47,534 nt of DNA, taken from assembly GCA_964393275.1 (NCBI GenBank), contig CAYMTA010000029.1, positions 1-47,534 of the forward strand, written 5' to 3'. Origin of the DNA: SLRI01 sp964393275. GTDB taxonomy: Bacteria > Pseudomonadota > Alphaproteobacteria > Geminicoccales > Geminicoccaceae. The position numbers and the translations under genes were made by a program. Below the pieces are notes generated by a model. It saw only the letters and a program-made list of their open reading frames with translations, did no database searches and was not told the DNA's origin. Shown piece after piece: positions 36,185-44,033 of this stretch. Positions within the stretch are counted from its first letter, which is position 1. Every line of letters starts with the position of its first letter.

Positions 36185-37303
36185 ATGACCGGGACCCGGT
36201 CCCTCGCCGAAATCCGGACCCTGGAGGGTCGCATCGTCACCCCGGACGGCATCGTCACCGGCCGCTTGCGGCACGACAGCCGAATCCTGTCGATCGAGCC
36301 GGACGACCAGGCGCGGGACGGGCTCTTGATCCTGCCCGGCTTCATCGACCTGCACGTGCACGGCGGCGGCGGTGCCGATGTCATGGATGGCGCCGATGCG
36401 GTCCGCGCGATGGCCCGCTTCCATGCGAGGCAAGGCACGACCAGCCTGCTCGCGACCACGGTCACGGCCCCCGAGGACGAGCTCCGCCTGGCCTTCGCCG
36501 GCATCGCCGCCGCCCTGGCCGAGCCCGCCCCGGACGGTGCCGAGGTCATCGGCGTCCATCTCGAGGGCCCCTTCCTCAATCCCGAGGCCCTCGGCGCCCA
36601 GCCGCCCTTCGCCATCGCCCCCGATCTCGATCTGGTCGCCGAGCTGCACGGGAAGGCACCCATCCGGGTCGCCACCATGGCGCCGGAGATCGATCCGGAC
36701 GGCCGCCTCCTCGCCTGGTTCAAGGGCCACGGCGTCAGGGCGCAGATCGGCCACACCTGCTGCAGCTACGCCACGGCCAAGGCGGCGCTCGCCGCCGGGG
36801 CCACCGGCTTCACCCACCTCTACAACGCCATGACCGGCCTCCACCACCGGGCGCCCGGCGCCGTCGGCTGCGCCCTGGCGCACGCGCGCTTCGCCGAGCT
36901 GATCCTCGATTTCCAGCATGTCGAGGCGGGTGCGGCGCTCGCAGCACTCCGGGCGATCCCCGGCCTCTATGCCATCACCGACGCGGTCGCCGCCTGCGGC
37001 ATGCCGGACGGCGCCTACCATCTCGGCCGCCACGCCATCCAGAAGACCGGCGAGACCGTCCGCCTCGCCGACGGCACGCTCGCCGGCAGCGTGCTCACCA
37101 TGCGCCGGGCCTTCGCCAATTTCGGCACGCTCGGCCTCGATGCCGTCCAGGCCGCGAGGCGCACGAGCAGCCTCGCCGCGGCCTATCTCGGCCTCGACGA
37201 CCGCGGCCGGCTGGTGCCGGGCCTGCGCGCCGATCTCACGCTGATCGGCCCGGCGGGCGAGATCGCGGGCGTGGTGCGCGAGGGCCGAACGATCGTCGGC
37301 TGA
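36185..37303 (+). CDS. nagA: N-acetylglucosamine-6-phosphate deacetylase
   Basis: NagA removes acetate from GlcNAc-6-phosphate. The amidohydrolase motifs are visible: PGFIDLHVHGGGG with metal-binding histidines, GVHLEGPFLN with Glu, IGHTCC (histidine), THLYNAM (histidine) and ITDAVAA with the catalytic Asp. The start at 36185 has AAGGAG upstream and lies 11 bases after the GntR gene, so the two are probably co-transcribed. Length 372 is typical. The product goes to the SIS enzyme (32330-33355). Confidence 0.95.
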   Translation: MTGTRSLAEIRTLEGRIVTPDGIVTGRLRHDSRILSIEPDDQARDGLLILPGFIDLHVHGGGGADVMDGADAVRAMARFHARQGTTSLLATTVTAPEDELRLAFAGIAAALAEPAPDGAEVIGVHLEGPFLNPEALGAQPPFAIAPDLDLVAELHGKAPIRVATMAPEIDPDGRLLAWFKGHGVRAQIGHTCCSYATAKAALAAGATGFTHLYNAMTGLHHRAPGAVGCALAHARFAELILDFQHVEAGAALAALRAIPGLYAITDAVAACGMPDGAYHLGRHAIQKTGETVRLADGTLAGSVLTMRRAFANFGTLGLDAVQAARRTSSLAAAYLGLDDRGRLVPGLRADLTLIGPAGEIAGVVREGRTIVG

Positions 37304-37339
37304 CCCGGTCCCGCCAGCCGATCGAGCGGCGCCCGTGCG

Positions 37340-37348
37340 TTAACCAAT
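37340..37348 (+). promoter_or_regulatory. CtrA half-site-like TTAACCAAT before the pilus locus
   Basis: TTAACCAAT closely resembles the CtrA half-site TTAACCAT. It lies 129 bases upstream of the first pilus-locus gene. In Caulobacter pilus genes are CtrA-regulated. A single half-site is weak evidence. Confidence 0.4.
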
Positions 37349-37468
37349 CCTTCAAGAAATAGCGGCATCATCCGTGGCTGGGCCCGGTCCGTCGACCGAG
37401 GTCCATGGCTTGCCGGTCGCCGCGCCTCCCGCGGTGTTGGCCGGTGGAACCGCCGATGGTGAGGTCGC

Positions 37469-38824
37469 ATGCGAGTGCTGAACAGTCGAAGCCGCCTGGC
37501 GAAGGGCATGTCCGTCATGCTGCTCCTCGGCATCGCCGGCTGCGCCGGCCAGACCGAGCTGCCGCTGCTGCCGAATGAAAGCGGGGCCGGAACGGCAACC
37601 GATGGCTCGCCGCTGACCGATTCCGGCCGGCTGGTGCGCATGGGCCAGCGCAGCCTCGCCGCCGGCGATCCGACGACCGCCGTGGGCTTTCTCGAGCAGG
37701 CGCTGGCCGTCGATCGCGGCAACCACGAGGCGGCCGTGCTGCTCGGCAAGGCCAATCTGGGCCTCGGCCGGCCGCAGGATGCGGCGACAGCCTTCGGCCT
37801 GGTCCTGCAGAGCGATCCCAGCAACCGCGAGGCGACGATCGGCTACGCCAAGGCGATGATCGCCATCGGCCGCAGCGAGACCGCGCTGGCGCATCTGGAG
37901 CCCCTGGTCCGCCAGCAGCCGGGCGATGTCGAGGCCGGCAATCTCATGGGCGTCGCCCTCGATCTGCAGGGTGCCCACGACCGGGCGATCGCCGCCTATC
38001 GGGAGAGTTTGCGCCTGACGCCGGACGAGCCGGCGCTGATGAACAATCTCGGCCTCTCTTTGGCCCTCGCCGGCCGTCACGACGAGGCGGTCGCCGTGCT
38101 GCGGCCGCTGGCCGAGGGCTACGCCTCGTCGCCGCGCGCCCGCCAGAATCTGGCGCTGGCCTATGGCCTGAAAGGCGAGATGGCGGAGGCCGATCGCTGG
38201 AGCCGGATGGATCTCGCCGATTCCGACGTCGCCAACAACCTGCGCTACTTCCGCACGATCGCCGGGCTCGAGCCCGGTGCCGTGCGCAGCGCCGCCCTGC
38301 AGCCCGACTTCAAGGAGCCGGCGGTCCAGGAAGCGCCCGGCAAGCCGCGCCTCGCGGCACCCCGACCGGCGGCGCCCGCGGCTCCGGCAGCCTTGCCGAA
38401 GACGGCTCCGGCCACTTCGGCACCGCCCGCCCCCCTGGTCACGACCCCGGCTGAACCACCACCGCCGGGCGCCGCCCTGGCCATCCCGCCTGCGGACGAG
38501 CCCGTCGCCGCCGCTCCGGCGGCGCCCGGTCCGGGCTTCGGCACGGTCGAGCCGTCCGTCGGCGTCGTCGGCACCCAACCGGCGGCGCTCGGTCGCTGGT
38601 TCGTCGACCTCGGCAGCTTCGACACGGCGGCCGCCACCAGCGCCTACTGGCGCAAGCTGCGCCAGACGCACGGCCCGGCGATGGACGGCCTCAACCGGCT
38701 GGCCGGCGGCACCGCCGGATCCGCACCCCTGATCGTCGGCCCGTTCACGACGGCGGCCGAGGCAAGGGAGCTCTGCGCCGCCCTGGCCGGCAGTGTAGTC
38801 TACTGCAACCCGGTGCAGCTTTGA
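37469..38824 (+). CDS. TPR-SPOR lipoprotein at the head of the tad locus (TadD-like)
   Basis: The first 25 residues form a lipoprotein signal with lipobox IAGC (Cys25). Residues about 50-260 hold five or six tetratricopeptide repeats (MGQRSLAAGDPTTAVGFLEQALAVD, then further units), as in TadD, an outer-membrane lipoprotein needed for Tad pilus assembly. A proline/alanine-rich linker (about 280-380) leads to a C-terminal SPOR-like domain (WFVDLGSFDT, VGPFTTAAEARELCAAL) of peptidoglycan-binding type. SPOR is not usual in TadD. The start is supported by GGTGAGG upstream. TadD identity is inferred from the TPRs and location. Confidence 0.8.
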   Translation: MRVLNSRSRLAKGMSVMLLLGIAGCAGQTELPLLPNESGAGTATDGSPLTDSGRLVRMGQRSLAAGDPTTAVGFLEQALAVDRGNHEAAVLLGKANLGLGRPQDAATAFGLVLQSDPSNREATIGYAKAMIAIGRSETALAHLEPLVRQQPGDVEAGNLMGVALDLQGAHDRAIAAYRESLRLTPDEPALMNNLGLSLALAGRHDEAVAVLRPLAEGYASSPRARQNLALAYGLKGEMAEADRWSRMDLADSDVANNLRYFRTIAGLEPGAVRSAALQPDFKEPAVQEAPGKPRLAAPRPAAPAAPAALPKTAPATSAPPAPLVTTPAEPPPPGAALAIPPADEPVAAAPAAPGPGFGTVEPSVGVVGTQPAALGRWFVDLGSFDTAAATSAYWRKLRQTHGPAMDGLNRLAGGTAGSAPLIVGPFTTAAEARELCAALAGSVVYCNPVQL

Positions 38825-38852
38825 TGACCGTGGCTCGCCCCGCTTCACGGTT

Positions 38853-38868
38853 TGGTAACGATTTTGCT
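38853..38868 (+). promoter_or_regulatory. Candidate sigma-54 promoter of the Flp pilin gene
   Basis: TTTGG and TTTTGCT have GG (38854-38855) and GC (38866-38867) exactly ten bases apart, and the -12 TTGCT is perfect. The -24 part matches TGG and an A but not CACG. The predicted start of transcription is about 38879, giving a 32-base leader that contains the AAGGAG ribosome site of the pilin. It lies just after the preceding stop, so the pilin may be transcribed separately. Confidence 0.55.
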
Positions 38869-38910
38869 TCAAGCTACCCCCTGATCGACGCAGCAGAAGG
38901 AGTACTGCAG

Positions 38911-39102
38911 ATGACCACGTTCAAGCGTTTCCTCGCCGACGAGAGCGGTGCCACCGCCATCGAGTACGGCCTCATCGCCGCTCTCGTCTCGGTCGCCGTG
39001 CTGGCGATCCTCGGCACCCTGGGCGGCCAGCTCCAGGAGACCTTCCAGAACATCTCCGACAGCCTCTCCACGGCCGGCATCACCGGCGGCGGCGGCACTT
39101 GA
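38911..39102 (+). CDS. flp: Flp/PilA-type pilin
   Basis: The 63-residue pre-pilin has a leader of 13 residues ending in Gly13, followed by A-T-A-I-E-Y (Glu18, Tyr19), the Flp cleavage and assembly motif, then a hydrophobic helix (GLIAALVSVAVLAILGTL). The mature form would be 50 residues with a glycine tail. ATG 38911 has AAGGAG at the right distance; a longer reading from 38821 would bury the leader. It is the major subunit of the Tad pilus and is processed by CpaA. Confidence 0.96.
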   Translation: MTTFKRFLADESGATAIEYGLIAALVSVAVLAILGTLGGQLQETFQNISDSLSTAGITGGGGT

Positions 39103-39200
39103 CGCCGACGCGGTTGTGACGGCAGCCGGCTGGCCGAGCACGAGCGCGGCCAGCCGGCTGATTGAAACCGGGCGGATCACGGCATCGGTCGAAAACACGA

Positions 39201-39734
39201 ATGAGCCTCTCCCTGCTCTCCCTGGCCCAGCTCGGCCTCGGCATCGCCGCCCTGGCCACGGTCATCAGGGCGGCCTGGTCGGACCTCCGCACCCGGCTGA
39301 TCGCCAACCGGCTGCCGGCCCTCCTCGTCGGCCTCGGCGTTCCCGGCCATGTCCTGCGCGCCACCGACTGGGCCGAGGCCGCGGCGCTCGCGGGCGGCGC
39401 CCTGGTCCTGGCCCTCGTGGCTTTCGCCGGCCTTTTCGCGCTCTGGCGCTTCGGCAAGATCGGCGGCGGCGACGTCAAGCTGCTGGTGGCCGCCACGTTC
39501 TTCGTCGGCACCGACGGCTTCCCGGCCCTGCTCGCCGGCACCGCCTTCGCCGGTGGCCTTCTCGCCCTCGCCTATCTCATCGTGTCGACCCGCCTGCCGC
39601 TCGTCGCCTGCCAGCTGGCCGCCATGACCTCTGCCGGCGGCGCCATGGCGCCGGCCACCATCCCCTACGGCGTCGCCATCGCGGCCGGCACCGCCTTCGC
39701 CATCGTTCCAAGACTTCCCCTGCTCATCGGTTGA
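39201..39734 (+). CDS. cpaA: Prepilin peptidase CpaA
   Basis: This A24 aspartic protease cuts the Flp leader in the inner membrane. Its catalytic aspartates are Asp28 in AAWSDLRTRLIANRL and Asp91 in GGGDVKLL (GxGD motif). Five to six hydrophobic segments are present; the N-methylase domain is absent, as is usual in CpaA/TadV (177 aa). The start ATG at 39201 has no strong ribosome site. It is ten bases before cpaB. Confidence 0.93.
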   Translation: MSLSLLSLAQLGLGIAALATVIRAAWSDLRTRLIANRLPALLVGLGVPGHVLRATDWAEAAALAGGALVLALVAFAGLFALWRFGKIGGGDVKLLVAATFFVGTDGFPALLAGTAFAGGLLALAYLIVSTRLPLVACQLAAMTSAGGAMAPATIPYGVAIAAGTAFAIVPRLPLLIG

Positions 39735-39743
39735 GGACAGCAC

Positions 39744-40622
39744 ATGCGGCGCATCCTGCTCCCCCTCGTCGCGGTCGCCCTGGCGATCGGCACGGCGCTC
39801 TACGCCAATGCCTGGCTCGAGGGCGAGCGGCGGGCGGTGCTGGCCCAGGTCACCCCGGTGACCGCCGCCGATCCCGAGTACATCGAGGTCCTGGTCGCCG
39901 CCGAGCGGCTGACGCCCGGCAGCTTCATCAAGCCGACCTCCTGGCGCTGGCAGAAATGGCCCGCCGTCGAGGTGCCGGAGAGCTACCTGCTGCGCGGCCG
40001 GGACGACGCGGTCGAGCTCGAGGGCTCGGTCGCCCGCCAGGTCCTGGTGCCCGGCGATCCGATCCTCGCCGACAGCCTGGTGCGACCGGGCGATCGCGGC
40101 TTTCTCGCCGCCGTGCTCGATCCGGGCATGCGAGCCGTCTCGGTTCCGGTGGACGAAGCCTCGAGCAATGCCGGGCTCATCTTTCCGGGCGACCATGTCG
40201 ACCTCATCCTGACCCAGACGATCGCCGGCGACGCCGATGGCGGCGCCGATCGCCGGGTCAGCGAGACGGTCCTCCAGGATCTTCGGGTCATCGCCATGGG
40301 CCGCCGGCTGCACAGCGAGCCGGACGAGACCGCCGACACGGGCCAGGTGCGGACCGTCACCCTCGAGGTCGATCCCGCCGGCGCCGAGACCGTCGCCCTG
40401 GTCACCGAGCTCGGCAAGCTGTCCTTGAGCCTGCGCAGCATCGCCACCGATCCCAAGGTCGCATCCGCGACCGGCGCCGCCGCGGCGCCACGCCAGACGG
40501 TGACCTGGGACAGGGACGTCAGCCGGGTGCTCCGGTCAGAGGACTATGTCCGGCCGCGTCTGACGGTCATGCGCGGCGCCGCCATGGAGCGGGCACCTTT
40601 GGATGGGGAGAGCAGTCGATGA
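39744..40622 (+). CDS. cpaB: Tad pilus assembly protein CpaB (RcpC)
   Basis: CpaB is a periplasmic, membrane-anchored protein thought to link the inner-membrane assembly to the secretin. It has an N-terminal signal anchor (residues 3-21), a SAF-like domain (VAAERLTPGSFIKPTSWRWQKWP, then VLVPGDPILADSLVRPGDRGFLAAVLDPGMRAVSV) and a Flp-assembly domain (SSNAGLIFPGDHVDLILTQ). The 292-residue length is normal. The start has GAGGA upstream. Its stop overlaps the cpaC ATG by four bases. Confidence 0.93.
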   Translation: MRRILLPLVAVALAIGTALYANAWLEGERRAVLAQVTPVTAADPEYIEVLVAAERLTPGSFIKPTSWRWQKWPAVEVPESYLLRGRDDAVELEGSVARQVLVPGDPILADSLVRPGDRGFLAAVLDPGMRAVSVPVDEASSNAGLIFPGDHVDLILTQTIAGDADGGADRRVSETVLQDLRVIAMGRRLHSEPDETADTGQVRTVTLEVDPAGAETVALVTELGKLSLSLRSIATDPKVASATGAAAAPRQTVTWDRDVSRVLRSEDYVRPRLTVMRGAAMERAPLDGESSR

Positions 40623-42046
40623 GCTTCACGAAGATGGTGCCAGCGCGGCTCGCCGCCGCCCTCGCCTGCCGGATCAGGCCCTTCGCCCTGGTGCTCGCGA
40701 CCCTGGCGCTGACGCTGGGCGGCCTGCCGCTCCAGCCGGCGGTCGCCCAGCAGGCGGGCAACAACGTGCAGGGCGCCACCGACCAGCTCAGCGTCGAGGT
40801 GCGCCAGGGCAAGCTCGTGCGGCTGGACCGGCCGGCGGCCTCGGTCTTCGTCGCCGACCCGGACATCGCCGACGTCCAGGCGCATTCGGCCTCGCTGGTC
40901 TACGTCTTCGGCCGGCGCGCCGGGGTCACCACGCTCTTCGCCGTCGACGGCGACGAGAATCTGCTCTTCAGCAGCGTCGTCACCGTCGAGCATCCGGTCA
41001 CCCGCATGCGCCAGGTGATCGAAAGCCTCGGGCTCGCCGCCTCGGTCGACGTGCAGTCGATCGATGGCGGCATTCTCCTTTCCGGCGACGTCGCCGATCC
41101 CGCCACCGCCGAGGATCTGCGCGAGCTGGTCACCCGGTTCGTCGGCGAGAACGAGGTCGTCCTGAACCGGTTGACGATCCGCGCACCCACCCAGGTCAAT
41201 CTGCGGGTCCGGGTCGCCGAGATGTCCCGCGACGTCACCAAGATCTTCGGCATAAGCTGGGACAACGCGCTGGCTTTCGGCGACTTCGCCCTGGGGCTGA
41301 GCACCGGCCGGCCGTTCGCCGCCGGCAACACCATCACCGGCAGCTTCGAGAACGACAACCTGACGATCGACGGGGTGATCGACGCCCTCGAGCGCGAGGG
41401 CCTGGTCACCGTGCTGGCCGAGCCGAACCTCACCGCCCTTTCGGGCGAGACCGCGAGCTTCCTCGCCGGCGGCGAGTTCCCCGTGCCGGTCGGCACCGAG
41501 AACAACGACATCCAGATCGAGTTCAAGCAGTTCGGCGTCAGCCTCTCCTTCACCCCGACCGTGCTGTCGCGCAATCGCATCGGCCTTCGGGTCCGCCCCG
41601 AGGTCAGCGATCTGAGCGAGAATGGCGCCATCACCCTGCAGAACATCGTCATCCCGGCTCTGGCGACACGCCGGGCCGAGACGACGGTCGAGCTCGGCAG
41701 CGGCCAGAGCTTCGCCATCGGCGGCCTGATCTCCAACAGCACGCGCAACAGCCTGGAGAAGGTGCCGGGCATCGGCGACCTGCCGATCCTCGGCACGCTC
41801 TTCCGCTCGACCAGCTTCCGGCAGCGCGAGACCGAGCTCGTGATCATCGTCACCCCCTATCTCGTCGAGCCGCGCGCCGAGCGGGACCTGGCCTTGCCGA
41901 CCGACGGCTTTCGCGCACCGACCCAGCTCGAGCTGATCCTCGATGGCCGTCTCGCCGGCAGCTACCCGAGGCCCGGCCCGACCGCGCGGTCGACGGCCGT
42001 CAATGGCCTGCGCCTCGCGGGACCCGCCGGCTTCGTGATCAATTGA
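40619..42046 (+). CDS. cpaC: Tad pilus secretin CpaC (RcpA)
   Basis: CpaC forms the outer-membrane pore of the Tad pilus. A signal peptide covers residues 1-45 (ending near AVAQQ). The N-domain has RLDRPAASVFVADPDIADVQAHS, typical of pilus secretins, and a BON-like region follows. The secretin core has VTVLAEPNLTALSGETASFLAGGEFPVPV, and the GLISNSTRNSLEKVPGIGDLPILGTLFRS signature. Length is 475. A GGGGAG site precedes the ATG. Confidence 0.96.
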   Translation: MSFTKMVPARLAAALACRIRPFALVLATLALTLGGLPLQPAVAQQAGNNVQGATDQLSVEVRQGKLVRLDRPAASVFVADPDIADVQAHSASLVYVFGRRAGVTTLFAVDGDENLLFSSVVTVEHPVTRMRQVIESLGLAASVDVQSIDGGILLSGDVADPATAEDLRELVTRFVGENEVVLNRLTIRAPTQVNLRVRVAEMSRDVTKIFGISWDNALAFGDFALGLSTGRPFAAGNTITGSFENDNLTIDGVIDALEREGLVTVLAEPNLTALSGETASFLAGGEFPVPVGTENNDIQIEFKQFGVSLSFTPTVLSRNRIGLRVRPEVSDLSENGAITLQNIVIPALATRRAETTVELGSGQSFAIGGLISNSTRNSLEKVPGIGDLPILGTLFRSTSFRQRETELVIIVTPYLVEPRAERDLALPTDGFRAPTQLELILDGRLAGSYPRPGPTARSTAVNGLRLAGPAGFVIN

Positions 42047-42057
42047 GAGGCACCGCC

Positions 42058-42819
42058 ATGACGCTCACCACCACTCCGGCACGCCGGATCGGCCGCCGGC
42101 TGATCCGGGGCGGCCTGACCCGGAGCCTCACCCTGGGCCTCGCCCTGGCCTGGCTCGGCGCCTGCAGCGCCACCTCGCCCTTCCCGCCCGCGGCACCGCC
42201 GACGCCCCTGCCGCAGCGCCCGACAGCCCAGCTGGCCCCGCTCGAGTTGCGCCACAGCGTGCTGTTCGCCACCGACGACGATCGGCTGTCGCCGGCCGAG
42301 TCCGCCTCGCTCGCCGAGTTCGCGGCGCTGCTCGACCAGCGCCTGGTCATCGACCAGATCGTCCTCGGCCATGCCGACATTCGCGCCGACGATGCCCTGA
42401 ACGATGCGCTCTCGGCGCGACGCGCGGCACGGGTCGAGGAGGCTCTCCTGGAGCACGGCATCGACCCCGAGCGGATTTCTACGGCCGCCCTCGGCCGCCA
42501 CTTCCCGGTCGCGGCGGCCAGCGAGGCGGAGAGCCTGCGCCTGAGCCGCCGGGTCGAGATCCTGGTCAACGGCTTCCTCGTGGTCGAGCCGGCCTGCCCG
42601 GACTGGTCCCGGTCCGTGGCGAAGGACGGAACGAACCAGACGATGAGCAATCTCGGCTGCGCCACCGAGCTCAATTTCCTGCGCATGGTGGCCGATCCGG
42701 CCGATCTCGTGCTCCCCCGCCCGCTCGGCGCCGCCGACCCGAGCCGCGAGGTCGGCGCCGTCCAGCGCTACCGCCAGGACAAGGTCAAGAGTCTCAAGGT
42801 GGAGGCGTCTGGACCATGA
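42058..42819 (+). CDS. cpaD: Tad pilus lipoprotein CpaD
   Basis: CpaD is the outer-membrane lipoprotein that supports the CpaC pore. A lipobox (LGAC) near residue 35 follows the signal. The middle part has OmpA/Pal-like features (LSPAESASLAEFAALLD..., ARRAARVEEALLEHGI). The C-terminal signature CPDWSR, then NLGCATELNFLRMVADPADLVLPR, is diagnostic of CpaD. Length is 253. The stop overlaps the cpaE ATG by four bases. Confidence 0.94.
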   Translation: MTLTTTPARRIGRRLIRGGLTRSLTLGLALAWLGACSATSPFPPAAPPTPLPQRPTAQLAPLELRHSVLFATDDDRLSPAESASLAEFAALLDQRLVIDQIVLGHADIRADDALNDALSARRAARVEEALLEHGIDPERISTAALGRHFPVAAASEAESLRLSRRVEILVNGFLVVEPACPDWSRSVAKDGTNQTMSNLGCATELNFLRMVADPADLVLPRPLGAADPSREVGAVQRYRQDKVKSLKVEASGP

Positions 42820-44030
42820 GCACGCAGACCCTGGCGCCGGTGTCGGGCAAGAAGCCCGAGGACGCGCAGTTCAGCGCCTATATCGTCGACGACGCGTCGC
42901 GCGAGGTGATCGATCAGGTGGCCCGCGAGCTGGTCATCCCCCGGGCCTCGATCAAAAAGGGCACGATCCGCACCGCGATCGAGGCCCTGGGCCAGCAGCG
43001 CTCGCCCAAGATCCTGATCGTCGATCTGTCCAGCTCGGAGCTGCCGCTTTCCGACGTCAACGAGCTCGCGGAGGTCTGCGAGCCGGGCGTCACGGTGATC
43101 GCCATCGGTGACCGCAACGATGTCGGCCTCTTTCGCGAGCTCCTGAACAGCGGCATCAGCGACTACCTGGTGAAGCCGCTGTCCACGGCCCTGGTGCAGC
43201 GCTCCCTCCTTGCGACCGTCGACGGCGAGGCGCGCGCCCGGCAGACCAATCGGCTCGGCCGGCTGGTGGCGACGGTCGGCACCCGGGGTGGCGTCGGCAC
43301 GACCATGCTGGCGACCAGCCTCGCCTGGACGATCGCCAACGACCGGCGCCGGCGCGTGGCGCTCCTCGATCTCGACCTGCAGTTCGGCAGCGTGGCGCTG
43401 GCGCTCGATCTCGAGCCGACCCACGGTCTGCGCGAGGCCCTGGAAAATGCCGAACGGATCGACAGCCTCTACATCGACCGCACGATGGCGCGCTACTCCG
43501 ACACCCTTTTCGTCCTGAGCGCCGAGGAGGAAATCGGCGACAGCGTCGACATCGATCCCAGGGCGCTCGAGCTCCTGGTCTTGGAGCTGCGCAACAAGTA
43601 CCACTATCTGATCGCCGATCTGCCGGAGCCCAGCTCGCCGATGGCGCAGGGCATCGTGCAGAACGCCACCCATCTCGTCCTCGTCACCGACCTGTCCCTG
43701 GCCGGCATGCGCGACACGCTGCGCATCTCGCAGGCGGCCCTGCAGGCCAATGCGTCCTGCCAGCTCACGGTCGTCGTCAACCGCGCCGGCGAGCACCGCG
43801 CCGGCGAGATCGCCGTGGCCGAGTTCGAGAAGGCGATCGCACGGCCGATCGATGTCATCGTCCCCTTCGATGCGAAGACCGTGGCGGCGGCCATGAATGT
43901 CGGCCGCCCGGTCTCGCGCGATCGCGGGAGGGTCGCCACCGCCATCGGTCGCGTGGCGGACCGGCTGACCGGGACCGCGAGCAAGGGCCATGGCGGCCTG
44001 CTCAACCGCATGCTCGCGCGCAAGGGCTGA
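42816..44030 (+). CDS. cpaE: Tad pilus localisation protein CpaE (TadZ)
   Basis: CpaE combines a receiver-like N-terminal domain (about 20-130: ILIVDLSSSELPL, then YLVKPLSTALVQ) with a MinD-like ATPase domain (about 140-390) that positions the pilus at a pole. The ATPase P-loop reads TRGGVGTT, without the usual lysine (GGVGKT), a known feature in many TadZ proteins. The DLDLQFGSVALALDLEP segment is conserved. Length is 404. Confidence 0.94.
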   Translation: MSTQTLAPVSGKKPEDAQFSAYIVDDASREVIDQVARELVIPRASIKKGTIRTAIEALGQQRSPKILIVDLSSSELPLSDVNELAEVCEPGVTVIAIGDRNDVGLFRELLNSGISDYLVKPLSTALVQRSLLATVDGEARARQTNRLGRLVATVGTRGGVGTTMLATSLAWTIANDRRRRVALLDLDLQFGSVALALDLEPTHGLREALENAERIDSLYIDRTMARYSDTLFVLSAEEEIGDSVDIDPRALELLVLELRNKYHYLIADLPEPSSPMAQGIVQNATHLVLVTDLSLAGMRDTLRISQAALQANASCQLTVVVNRAGEHRAGEIAVAEFEKAIARPIDVIVPFDAKTVAAAMNVGRPVSRDRGRVATAIGRVADRLTGTASKGHGGLLNRMLARKG

Positions 44031-44033
44031 GCC

